A DNA stretch of 64,000 nt from Nematostella vectensis (lineage: Eukaryota > Cnidaria > Anthozoa > Actiniaria > Edwardsiidae): contig NC_064042.1 in NCBI RefSeq assembly GCF_932526225.1, positions 15,866,751-15,930,750 of the forward strand, written 5' to 3'. Positions 52,709-64,000 of the stretch are shown here, one piece after another. Each line of letters begins with the position of its first letter. Position 1 is the stretch's first letter. Below the pieces are notes generated by a model, which made no database searches, had not been told where the DNA came from, and was given only the letters and a program-made list of their open reading frames with translations. Both the position numbers and the translations under genes were made by a program.

Positions 52709-53027
52709 AGATATTGCGGCGCCTTCATTTTAAGGACCGTCAAATACTATTCTTTGTCAATATTATACCTATGCGCACCTCACCCTCTTAGATATTGCGG
52801 CGCCTTCTTTTTAAGGACCGTCAAATACTATTCTTAGTCAATATTATACCTATGCGCACCCCAGCCCCTTAGATAGCGCGGGTCCTTTTTTTAAGGACCG
52901 TCAAATACTATTCTTAGTCAATATTATACCTATGCGCACCCCAGCCCCTTAGATAGCGCGGGTCCTTTTTTTAAGGATCGTCAAATACTATTCTTTGTCA
53001 ATATTACACCTATGGGCACCCCCCCTT
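52709..53027 (+). repeat. Four-copy 81-bp tandem repeat
   Basis: Copies begin at 52709, 52790, 52871 and 52951 (spacing 81, 81, 80). Each contains TTTAAGGACCGTCAAATACT and TATTATACCTATGCGCACC. The first two and the last two copies form sub-types. Confidence 0.92.
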
Positions 53028-54748
53028 CGCCCTCAACCAATCATGGGTAGGCGCCTGCAACTCTGTTACGGACAAAATGAAGTAGGGCCATTTGCCGACG
53101 CATATTGTGCTCCATGTGATCATCTGCAAAACACAGTCTCGCCACAGCCTGTCCACCCTATACGCATAAATGGTCCACAATATCAATTTGCACCCCTAAT
53201 ACACAAGGAGGGAAGAATATAATTTATTTCTAATCTGATTTTAAAGAATAAAGTGAAGAACGATTTTCGGTATTTTCCCAAATTTCATGTAATTTTCTGT
53301 TTTTGACCACTCAGATGTAGATGAAAGAGCGCGCGCACGCTGTGTCGATCTCCATGTGGTTTCGCTGTAGAACAATTTCGCAAAGCACGCATGCCCTGCT
53401 GGTGTCAATATTCACGCCGGCATTCGCATCGCCATTAGTTGACGAAAACTCGTAAACACATTTGAATCATGCGAGATTCACATTAGCTTCTTCAGCAGGT
53501 GTTCGGCGGCCAAGTAAGCGCTTAAGGTCAAGATATTACATAACCGGTGAGTTGTGACATTACATTGCTTTGTGCATGTGGACCTCGCGCCCTATTCGGC
53601 GCCTTTTCCTGTTGTGTGCAGTTTTTTTTCTCTACGCAAACGGATCATAACATACCTCTTTGCTGTTTTCAAGGGCTTTAAAAGCAAACGCACAAGGGCA
53701 CTAAGACCCGAAGAGATCGTCTGGAAAAATAAGAATTTTTATCGAATATTATAAGAATATTTATCGAATATTCTCAAAGGTCTTTATGCGTGTTGACTAT
53801 AGACCTTTGCATTAAACGTGTAGAATATGAATCAAGGTTTATAGAATATATGATTCAAGGTTTATAGAATAGGATCCAAGGTACAATGCTGTTATGGGTT
53901 AACGACAGTAATTCTAAGACATAGGCCACTGTTCCAAACATGGTCACAACAGTGTGAGGCCTGTGTTCTGCTAGAACAAGGGTGCGACAAAACATTCGCA
54001 TAAGGCACTCTCTTGAAAATACACCTTTTTCAAAATATGATATCAGTGCAAATGGCAAATGCTTATTGTCAAATGGCAGTTCTTCTAAGAAAAAATAATA
54101 TGGAACTCGTAAAATTTTTAATGAATGTAGAAAAATGTGAATAAGTTTTGCGATTACTTTACATTATGTTTATTCTTACTAAAAATTATACCCGTAAGCA
54201 GTGATTGGTTTTAGAACTGCGATTTTACAATTGCCAATCGCCAATTGCACTGACAATTTTCATTGAAATAGGTGTATACGCACGTCACACAAATTAGTAC
54301 AAAGACACCTGGTTCCACTTGCCTGCCTCTTATGAAACCTATGATAATAAGACAAGGACACGTGACAAGGCGCGTGACGCCTCCGGCTCCTCCCCTTTGC
54401 AATTCACGTGGACAGGATACTATCACCAGCTGCTTGTTGCTATGGAAACCCAAGGATCATGCTGAGTCCAGGTTGTTTGTTAGAGTGAGTCGTGCGTCAT
54501 ATGTCAGCTGGGGGCCTGGGAACACGATCCGTAAACACAACGTCATCGAGATGCTGTGAAAAACACGGAAAAAAACCTTACAATAAAAACATAACTTTAT
54601 AGGAAGAGGCAATGTTTAAGGATAAATTTATGTGATGTTGCTACTAAATTTTGTTATCGTCATTATCGATGTTTGGAGAAATATCTGTCAAATGTATTTT
54701 CCCTAGGGCTATCCAGTAAGAGCCACACAGTAAACTCAGCACGCAATG

Positions 54749-54890
54749 AGAAAACACATAAGATATGGACAAATAAAAACTTCATCTGAGATATGAGAAT
54801 ACACATAACATATGGACAAATAAAAACTTCATCTTAGATATGAGAATACACATAAGATATGGACAGATGAAAACTTCATCTAAGATATGG
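54749..54890 (+). repeat. Three-copy repeat of about 48 bp
   Basis: Three copies containing ATATGGACAAATAAAAACTTC and GATATGAGAATACACATAA (read with small changes), with AATAAA in two of them. Confidence 0.85.
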
Positions 54891-54899
54891 ATGACGTAG

Positions 54900-54924
54900 A
54901 CTCCACTACTGTACGTAGTGGAGT
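54900..54924. other. Short perfect hairpin
   Basis: ACTCCACTAC and GTAGTGGAGT pair perfectly around the 5-base loop TGTAC, directly after the 48-bp repeats. Function unknown. Confidence 0.5.
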
Positions 54925-55890
54925 TTACAGACAAAGCTATAAAAAAAGCTGACAGAGTGCTACTTTCGCGGAGTTTTGGAGTCACTTCCCCCCTTCGTCC
55001 GCATTTTGGATCAGCCGTGGCCCAACAATCTGTGGCATTTTGGACGCGCGCGCAACCAGGCAACATCTAATGATATGTCGGTCGCCCAGAGTTTAAAACC
55101 TGGCAGGGCCGTACTTAGAAATGAGTGATGATCCCAACCGAGGAAATATGGCCAACAAGTACGTACATTTTTTTTTTTCTAAATGACTGAATCATGAGCC
55201 TCAAATCGCCTTATCCCGGCTTACGCCCCCCCCCCCCCCCCCCATGACGTAATCTTGGTGCTCGAGTGGTTCTATAATGGGGAGGGGTAGTCATTTATAG
55301 GGCCCCTCTCGTGTGCTTGTTATTTAGACCACGTGTTCATTTGAAAAGGGACATGAAACACAAGTCGGAATTAAAAAAGAAAATCAAGCACGGAAAATTA
55401 ATTGTATTCTATGTTTATTAATGGGTTTGTGGTCAGGACTGCAGAGCTTCTTATGTTTCGATCTCTTGAGAGATTACATGATTTCGATTCGAAGTGTGGA
55501 CACTTTTCCAATAACGTTCCCAATAACGTTTCCAGTTTCCGCTTTGAGATTAATAATGCTTATATTTTCTTGTTTTAAATCAGACAAAAAAAACGCGAGA
55601 TATAACAAAAAAACAAGCAAATATATACGGGGGTATTCCACCATACAGGGGTTTTGGTATGGAATTTTGAAGATAAGTCTTATCAGATCACTTATTGGTT
55701 GGCAATGGTTAATAACCCGTAGAACAACAACAAACCAAGGGAACACCTCGATTTTCGCGCCGTGAATCATAGTGAAATGTGGAAATAAACATACAGACTT
55801 AGATAAACAAAGAGATAGATCTTCCTGGATCGGAGTGGTTAAATTTTCTCCAATCTTTGTGATAAACTGCCATAGTAATTAATCTAGTAA

Positions 55891-57160
55891 TTGCCTGACT
55901 ACCACGCCGATGGATTTCTTAAAGCAGCTGTCTCTTGCTGTGGGGCGGTCATTTTGCTGTGCATCATTTCCAGTAATTGTTTAGTACTGCTAACCGTGTA
56001 CAAGAACAAACGCCTGCGACACCCTGTGTGCTGTTTCCTGGCATCTCTGTCCCTGGCTGATTTGTTTGTTGGCATTATCACAATTCCTGTATCTATTGTT
56101 GGCATTATCACAATTCCTGTATCTATTGTTGGCATTTTCACAATTCCTGTATCTATTGTTGGCATTATCACAATTCCTGTATCTATTGTTGGCATTTTCA
56201 CAATTCCTGTATCTATTGTTGGCATTATCACAATTCCTGTATCTATTGTTGGCATTATCACAATTCCTGTATCTATTGTTGGCATTATCACAATTCCTGT
56301 ATCTATTGTTGGCATTTTCACAATTCCTGTATCTATTGTTGGCATTATCACAATTCCTGTATCTATTGTTGGCATTTTCACAATTCCTGTATCTATTGTT
56401 GGCATTTTCACAATTCCTGTATCTATTGTTGGCATTATCACAATTCCTGTATCTATTGTTGGCATTATCACAATTCCTGTATCTATTGTTGGCGTCCTCC
56501 TACAGGCAGCTTGGTTTTATTCCAGGCTTTTTGATCTATTGATAACGCAAAGCTTTACCGCGTCTACGTTTAGCTTATGCGCGTTGACTTACGATCCGCT
56601 ATTTAGCAGTCACAAAACCTTTACGTTATCGTTCTATCATGACAAAAAGTAGAAGTGCGCTCATTATTTGTGTTTTATGGTTATTTTCGCTGATTTTCTC
56701 AAGCTTCAATATTATCATACCAAGTGTAACCATCAACCCAGAAAGGCTCCGTCTCATTTCTACACTAATCATGTTCCCATTTCCCTTTACAATCATTTCG
56801 TTGTTTTAATGGAAAATATTCCATGAAGCCAAACAACAATCCATAGATATCGCATCACAAGAGCAAACTTTCTCAGGAAAACGCAGGAAATATCTACTAA
56901 AAAGGGAGAGCAAAGCCGCCTTGACCATCGCAATCATCATCGGAGTATTTGCTATTTGCTGGATTCCAAATATGGTGATGATTGTGGTGGAGGTTGTGAT
57001 GACGTCTTTGAATTCTGTAGTACTGCAACGTGGCTGGCTGGTTTCCATGGCAACAGCATTTGCAAACTCAGCCCTGAATCCAGTTATTTATGCTGCGCGA
57101 AATGCCGAGATGTGCAAAGAGCTTAGACTTTGTATAGGGAGGATGATTACAAAAAAATAA
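55891..57160 (+). pseudogene. Class A GPCR pseudogene with expanded helix 2
   Basis: A rhodopsin-family receptor without introns. Helix 1 has SSNCLVLLTVYKNKRLRHP, helix 2 has LASLSLADLFVG, helix 6 has FAICWIPNMVMIV (CWxP) and helix 7 has ANSALNPVIYAARN (NPxxY). Breaks: no ATG in the helix-1 frame; 14 copies of a 10-residue block in helix 2 (56071-56490); a one-base frameshift at the DRY motif near 56595-56597, after which helices 4-7 read in the next frame (MTKSRSALIICVLWLFS); and TAA at 56807-56809 at the end of helix 5. The ligand class is not assigned (amine- or melatonin-like motifs only). It is otherwise well preserved, so inactivation looks recent. Confidence 0.88.
56071..56490 (+). repeat. 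Fourteen-copy 30-bp coding minisatellite in GPCR helix 2
   Basis: Exactly 14 tandem 30-bp units, each encoding GI(I/F)TIPVSIV, differing only at an A/T position (GGCATTATCA or GGCATTTTCA). The unit is a multiple of three, so the frame is kept on both strands, which produces long artefact ORFs. Confidence 0.98.
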
Positions 57161-57344
57161 ATCAGCTCCCAGTCTTTTTTTTTGTGCCTGGGTTTCACTT
57201 GCAGTTGGAACCAGAAACGAGCAGGCAATAGAATATTCAGAATGAGAAGAAGCTTTACTCGCCCCATTTTACTGCCTTCACTATCTGTGAAGCCCTGAGT
57301 GTGCCACTCAAAAGCCCACACTACATCAATGTTTTATACAAGTA

Positions 57345-60300
57345 GTCATGTAGGGATATATAGCAATGACAAGTGGTACATGGCTGGGTATGTTGGTAGG
57401 GTATATCAAAGCTGGGGACGTATGGCAAGGATAGGCAATGTGAGGTGGAATGGTGGCTAGGTGGTGATGTATGGTAAAGTCAGGCAATGTTAGGCTGGGT
57501 GTGGTGTAATGGTGGTCAGGTAGGAATATATGGCAAGGGCCGGCAATGTTAGGCTGGGTGTGGTGTAATGGTGGTCAGGTAGGAATATATGGCAAGGGCC
57601 GGCAATGTTAGGCTGGGTGTGGTGTAATGGTGGTCAGGTAGGAATATATGGCAAGGGCCGGCAATGTTAGGCTGGGTGTGGTGTAATGGTGGTCAGGTAG
57701 GAATATATGGCAAGGGCCGGCAATGTTAGGCTGGGTGTGGTGTAATGGTGGTCAGGTGGGAATATATGGCAAGGGCCGGCAATGTTAGGCTGGGTGTGGT
57801 GTAATGGTGGTCAGGTGGGAATATATGGCAAGGGCCGGCAATGTTAGGCTGGGTGTGGTGTAATGGTGGTCAGGTCGGAATATATGGCAAGGGCAGGCAA
57901 TGTTAGGCTGGGTGTGTTGTAATGGTGGTCAGGTTGGAATATATGGCAAAGTCAGGCAATGTTAGGCTGGGTGTGGCGTAATGGTGGTCAAGTAGGAATA
58001 TATGGCAAAATCAGGCAATGTTAGGCTGGGTGTGTTGTAATGGTGGTCAGGTTGGAATATATGGCAAAGTCAGGCAATGTTAGGCTGGGTGTGTTGTAAT
58101 GGTGGTCAGGTTGGAATATATGGCAAAGGCAAGCAATGTTAGGCTGGGTGTGGTGTAATGGTGGCCAGGTAGGAATATATGGCAAGGGCAGGCAATGTTA
58201 GGCTGGATGTGTTGTAATGGTGGTCAGGTTGGAATATATGGCAAAGTCAGGCAATGTTAGGCTGGGTGTGGTTAAATGGTGGTCAGGTAGGAATATATGG
58301 CAAAGTCAGGCAATGTTAGGCTGGGTGTGTTGTAATGGTGGTCAGGTTGGAATATATGGCAAAGGCAAGCAATGTTAGGCTGGGTGTGGTGTAATGGTGG
58401 CCAGGTAGGAATATATGGCAAGGGCCGGCAATGTTAGGCTGGGTGTGGTGTAATGGTGGCCAGGTAGGAATATATGGCAAGGGCAGGCAATGTTAGGCTG
58501 GGTGTGGTGTAATGGTGGTCAGGTAGGAATATATGGCAAAGTCAGGCAATGTTAGGCTGGGTGTGGTGTAATGGTGGTCAGGTTGGAATATATGGCAAAG
58601 TCAGGCAATGTTAGGCTGGGTGTGGTGTAATGGTGGTCAGGTGGGAATATATGGCAAAGTCAGGCAATGTTAGGCTGGGTGTGGTGTAATGGTGGTCAAG
58701 TTGGAATATATGGCAAAGTCAGGCAATGTTAGGCTGGGTGTGGTGTAATGGTGGTCAGGTTGGAATATATGGCAAAGTCAGGCAATGTTAGGCTGGGTGT
58801 GGTGTAATGGTGGTCAGGTAGGAATATATGGCAAGGGCAGGCAATGTTAGGCTGGGTGTGGTGTAATGGTGGTCAGGTTGGAATATATGGCAAAGTCAGG
58901 CAATGTTAGGCTGGGTGTGGTGTAATGGTGGTCAGGTTGGAATATATGGCAAAGTCAGGCAATGTTAGGCTGGGTGTGGTGTAATGGTGGTCAGGTTGGA
59001 ATATATGGCAAAGTCAGGCAATGTTAGGCTGGGTGTGGTGTAATGGTGGTCAGGTAGGAATATATGGCAAAGTCAGGCAATGTTAGGCTGGGTGTGGTGT
59101 AATGGTGGTCAGGTTGGAATATATGGCAAAGTCAGGCAATGTTAGGCTGGGTGTGGTGTAATGGTGGTCAGGTAGGAATATATGGCAAAGTCAGGCAATG
59201 TTAGGCTGGGTGTGGTGTAATGGTGGTCAGGTTGGAATATATGGCAAAGTCAGGCAATGTTAGGCTGGGTGTGGTGTAATGGTGGTCAGGTTGGAATATA
59301 TGGCAAAGTCAGGCAATGTTAGGCTGGGTGTGGTGTAATGGTGGTCAGGTAGGAATATATGGCAAGGGCAGGCAATGTTAGGCTGGGTGTGGTGTAATGG
59401 TGGTCAGGTAGGAATATATGGCAAAGTCAGGCAATGTTAGGCTGGGTGTGGTGTAATGGTGGTCAGGTTGGAATATATGGCAAAGTCAGGCAATGTTAGG
59501 CTGGGTGTGGTGTAATGGTGGTCAGGTTGGAATATATAGCAAAGTCAGGCAATGTTAGGCTGGGTGTGGTGTAATGGTGGTCAGGTTGGAATATATGGCA
59601 AAGTCAGGCAATGTTAGGCTGGGTGTGGTGTAATGGTGGTCAGGTTGGAATATATAGCAAAGTCAGGCAATGTTAGGCTGGGTGTGGTGTAATGGTGGTC
59701 AGGTTGGAATATATGGCAAAGTCAGGCAATGTTAGGCTGGGTGTGGTGTAATGGTGGCCAGGTAGGAATATATGGCAAGGGCCGGCAATGTTAGGCTGGG
59801 TGTGGTGTAATGGTGGTCAGGTTGGAATATATGGCAAAGGCAAGCAATGTTAGGCTGGGTGTGGTGTAATGGTGGCCAGGTAGGAATATATGGCAAGGGC
59901 CGGCAATGTTAGGCTGGGTGTGGTGTAATGGTGGCCAGGTAGGAATATATGGCAAGGGCAGGCAATGTTAGGCTGGGTGTGGTGTAATGGTGGTCAGGTA
60001 GGAATATATGGCAAAGGCAAGCAATGTTAGGCTGGGTGTGGTGTAATGGTGGTCAGGTAGGAATATATGGCAAAGGCAAGCAATGTTAGGCTGGGTGTGG
60101 TGTAATGGTGGTCAGGTAGGAATATATGGCAAAGTCAGGCAATGTTAGGCTGGGTGTGTTGTAATGGTGGTCAGGTAGGAATATATGGCAAAGTCAGGCA
60201 ATGTTAGGCTGGGTGTGGTGTAATGGTGGCCAGGTAGGAATATATGGCAAAGTCAGGCAATGTTACGCTGGGTGTGGTGTAATGGTGGCCAGTTAGGAAT

Positions 60301-63300
60301 ATATGGCAAGGGCCGGCAATGTTAGGCTGGGTGTGGTGTAATTGTGGTCAGGTAGGAATATATGGCAAGGGCCGGCAATGTTAGGCTGGGTGTGGTGTAA
60401 TGGTGGCCAGGTAGGAATATATGGCAAAGTCAGGCAATGTTAGGCTGGGTGTGGTGTAATGGTGGCCAGGTAGGAATATATGGCAAGGGCAGGCAATGTT
60501 AGGCTGGGTGTGGTGTAATGGTGGCCAGGTAGGAATATATGGCAAGGGCAGGCAATGTTAGGCTGGGTGTGGTGTAATGGTGGTCAGGTAGGAATATATG
60601 GCAAGGGCAGGCAATGTTACGCTGGGTGTGGTGTAATGGTGGCCAGGTAGGAATATATGGCAAGGGCAGGCAATGTTAGGCTGGGTGTGGTGTAATGGTG
60701 GTCAGGTAGGAATATATGGCAAGGGCCGGCAATGTTAGGCTGGGTGTGGTGTAATGGTGGCCAGGTAGGAATATATGGCAAGGGCAGGCAATGTTAGGCT
60801 GGGTGTGGTGTAATGGTGGTCAGGTAGGAATATATGGCAAGGGCCGGCAATGTTAGGCTGGGTGTGGTGTAATGGTGGCCAGGTAGGAATATATGGCAAG
60901 GGCAGGCAATGTTAGGCTGGGTGTGGTGTAATGGTGGTCAGGTAGGAATATATGGCAAAGTCAGGCAATGTTAGGCTGGGTGTGGTGTAATGGTGGTCAG
61001 GTTGGAATATATGGCAAAGTCAGGCAATGTTAGGCTGGGTGTGGTGTAATGGTGGTCAGGTTGGAATATATGGCAAAGTCAGGCAATGTTAGGCTGGGTG
61101 TGGTGTAATGGTGGTCAGGTAGGAATATATGGCAAAGTCAGGCAATGTTAGGCTGGGTGTGGTGTAATGGTGGTCAGGTTGGAATATATGGCAAAGTCAG
61201 GCAATGTTAGGCTGGGTGTGGTGTAATGGTGGTCAGGTAGGAATATATGGCAAAGTCAGGCAATGTTAGGCTGGGTGTGGTGTAATGGTGGTCAGGTTGG
61301 AATATATGGCAAAGTCAGGCAATGTTAGGCTGGGTGTGGTGTAATGGTGGTCAGGTTGGAATATATGGCAAAGTCAGGCAATGTTAGGCTGGGTGTGGTG
61401 TAATGGTGGTCAGGTAGGAATATATGGCAAGGGCAGGCAATGTTAGGCTGGGTGTGGTGTAATGGTGGTCAGGTTGGAATATATGGCAAAGTCAGGCAAT
61501 GTTAGGCTGGGTGTGGTGTAATGGTGGTCAGGTTGGAATATATGGCAAAGTCAGGCAATGTTAGGCTGGGTGTGGTGTAATGGTGGTCAGGTTGGAATAT
61601 ATGGCAAAGTCAGGCAATGTTAGGCTGGGTGTGGTGTAATGGTGGCCAGGTAGGAATATATGGCAAGGGCCGGCAATGTTAGGCTGGGTGTGGTGTAATG
61701 GTGGTCAGGTTGGAATATATGGCAAAGGCAAGCAATGTTAGGCTGGGTGTGGTGTAATGGTGGCCAGGTAGGAATATATGGCAAGGGCCGGCAATGTTAG
61801 GCTGGGTGTGGTGTAATGGTGGCCAGGTAGGAATATATGGCAAGGGCAGGCAATGTTAGGCTGGGTGTGGTGTAATGGTGGTCAGGTAGGAATATATGGC
61901 AAAGGCAAGCAATGTTAGGCTGGGTGTGGTGTAATGGTGGTCAGGTAGGAATATATGGCAAAGGCAAGCAATGTTAGGCTGGGTGTGGTGTAATGGTGGT
62001 CAGGTAGGAATATATGGCAAAGTCAGGCAATGTTAGGCTGGGTGTGTTGTAATGGTGGTCAGGTAGGAATATATGGCAAAGTCAGGCAATGTTAGGCTGG
62101 GTGTGGTGTAATGGTGGCCAGGTAGGAATATATGGCAAAGTCAGGCAATGTTACGCTGGGTGTGGTGTAATGGTGGCCAGTTAGGAATATATGGCAAGGG
62201 CCGGCAATGTTAGGCTGGGTGTGGTGTAATGGTGGTCAGGTAGGAATATATGGCAAGGGCAGGCAATGTTACGCTGGGTGTGGTGTAATGGTGGCCAGGT
62301 AGGAATATATGGCAAGGGCAGGCAATGTTAGGCTGGGTGTGGTGTAATGGTGGTCAGGTAGGAATATATGGCAAGGGCCGGCAATGTTAGGCTGGGTGTG
62401 GTGTAATGGTGGCCAGGTAGGAATATATGGCAAGGGCAGGCAATGTTAGGCTGGGTGTGGTGTAATGGTGGTCAGGTAGGAATATATGGCAAAGTCAGGC
62501 AATGTTAGGCTGGGTGTGGTGTAATGGTGGTCAGGTTGGAATATATGGCAAAGTCAGGCAATGTTAGGCTGGGTGTGGTGTAATGGTGGTCAGGTTGGAA
62601 TATATGGCAAAGTCAGGCAATGTTAGGCTGGGTGTGGTGTAATGGTGGTCAGGTAGGAATATATGGCAAAGTCAGGCAATGTTAGGCTGGGTGTGGTGTA
62701 ATGGTGGTCAGGTTGGAATATATGGCAAAGTCAGGCAATGTTAGGCTGGGTGTGGTGTAATGGTGGTCAGGTAGGAATATATGGCAAAGTCAGGCAATGT
62801 TAGGCTGGGTGTGGTGTAATGGTGGCCAGGTAGGAATATATGGCAAAGTCAGGCAATGTTACGCTGGGTGTGGTGTAATGGTGGCCAGTTAGGAATATAT
62901 GGCAAGGGCCGGCAATGTTAGGCTGGGTGTGGTGTAATGGTGGTCAGGTAGGAATATATGGCAAGGGCAGGCAATGTTACGCTGGGTGTGGTGTAATGGT
63001 GGCCAGGTAGGAATATATGGCAAGGGCAGGCAATGTTAGGCTGGGTGTGGTGTAATGGTGGTCAGGTAGGAATATATGGCAAGGGCCGGCAATGTTAGGC
63101 TGGGTGTGGTGTAATGGTGGCCAGGTAGGAATATATGGCAAGGGCAGGCAATGTTAGGCTGGGTGTGGTGTAATGGTGGTCAGGTAGGAATATATGGCAA
63201 AGTCAGGCAATGTTAGGCTGGGTGTGGTGTAATGGTGGTCAGGTTGGAATATATGGCAAAGTCAGGCAATGTTAGGCTGCGTGTGGTGTAATGGTGGTCA

Positions 63301-64000
63301 GGTTGGAATATATGGCAAAGTCAGGCAATGTTAGGCTGGGTGTGGTGTAATGGTGGTCAGGTAGGAATATATGGCAAAGTCAGGCAATGTTAGGCTGGGT
63401 GTGGTGTAATGGTGGTCAGGTTGGAATATATGGCAAAGTCAGGCAATGTTAGGCTGGGTGTGGTGTAATGGTGGTCAGGTAGGAATATATGGCAAAGTCA
63501 GGCAATGTTAGGCTGGGTGTGGTGTAATGGTGGTCAGGTTGGAATATATGGCAAAGTCAGGCAATGTTAGGCTGGGTGTGGTGTAATGGTGGTCAGGTTG
63601 GAATATATGGCAAAGTCAGGCAATGTTAGGCTGGGTGTGGTGTAATGGTGGTCAGGTAGGAATATATGGCAAAGTCAGGCAATGTTAGGCTGGGTGTGTT
63701 GTAATGGTGGTCAGGTAGGAATATATGGCAAAGTCAGGCAATGTTAGGCTGGGTGTGGTGTAATGGTGGCCAGGTAGGAATATATGGCAAAGTCAGGCAA
63801 TGTTACGCTGGGTGTGGTGTAATGGTGGCCAGTTAGGAATATATGGCAAGGGCCGGCAATGTTAGGCTGGGTGTGGTGTAATGGTGGTCATGTAGGAATA
63901 TATGGCAAGGGCAGGCAATGTTACGCTGGGTGTGGTGTAATGGTGGCCAGGTAGGAATATATGGCAAGGGCAGGCAATGTTAGGCTGGGTGTGGTGTAAT
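57345..64000 (+). repeat. 59-bp minisatellite, about 110 copies, running off the window
   Basis: Regular from about 57470 and degenerate before that. Each 59-bp unit contains AATATATGGCAA, GGCAATGTTAGGCTGGGTGT and GTAATGGTGGTCAGGT. Sub-types differ at AAAGTCAGG, AGGGCCGG, AGGGCAGG or AAAGGCAAG and at GTAGG or GTTGG. The rare variant TGTTACGCTG recurs at 60261, 62149, 62857 and 63801. These spacings of 1888, 708 and 944 bp are exactly 32, 12 and 16 units and show higher-order duplication. No gene is seen in it. Confidence 0.97.

Larger units (their letters stand above)
51654..55870. other. SIK 3' flank and intergenic stretch
   Basis: Likely SIK 3' UTR first, with AATAAA at about 52029. The rest contains an 81-bp repeat, a roughly 48-bp repeat, a short hairpin and a C run at 55227-55243. 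No coding exon recognised. Confidence 0.4.

Noticed and set aside
55899-56542. Minus-strand 190-residue and second plus-strand 158-residue repetitive frames
   Set aside because: Shadows of the 30-bp coding repeat in the GPCR pseudogene.

Overview
The window is eukaryotic and metazoan. It has GT-AG introns, phase-1 immunoglobulin and fibronectin exons, a salt-inducible kinase, a mitochondrial ribosomal protein gene and animal-type LINE and Gypsy elements. Compact genes of this kind in AT-rich DNA (about 40% GC by eye), with many minisatellites, suggest an invertebrate. An anthozoan cnidarian is my best guess, but that is an inference.

Layout. (1) 1-8132, plus strand: the 3' part of a cell-surface receptor gene (4 Ig, 2 FN3, one transmembrane segment, a tyrosine-rich tail with a good ITAM match). 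About 99 tandem copies of its own exon-end/5' splice site fill one intron. (2) 8133-14966: minisatellites, a broken duplicate of the fourth Ig exon, then an intact stalk exon, transmembrane exon and short-tail terminal exon that could end a second receptor or be an alternative 3' end of the first. A decayed Gypsy pol lies in one of its introns. (3) 15507-28279, minus strand: a four-exon coiled-coil gene not visible as one ORF. Its last intron holds a full-length CR1/L2-like LINE, itself split by a Gypsy LTR element with identical 123-bp LTRs and a 5-bp target duplication. (4) 28786-31525, plus strand: MRPL41, head-to-head with the coiled-coil gene. Its stop codon lies inside the first unit of a 35-bp minisatellite. 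(5) 31.5-45.5 kb: mostly no recognisable genes, one good candidate first exon at 32701, several repeats and clustered TGACGTCA sites. (6) 45678-51653, plus strand: a complete nine-exon salt-inducible kinase (777 aa). (7) 51.7-55.9 kb: short repeats. (8) 55891-57160: a class A GPCR pseudogene whose second transmembrane helix is expanded into 14 ten-residue repeats. (9) 57.3 kb to the end: a 59-bp minisatellite of about 110 copies with higher-order repeats.

Two themes stand out. Minisatellites repeatedly begin at, or inside, coding exon edges (Ig splice donor, MRPL41 stop codon, GPCR helix 2). The receptor region has the look of a paired long-tail/short-tail Ig receptor locus. All exon boundaries were read by eye from splice consensus and frame; no transcript evidence was available.
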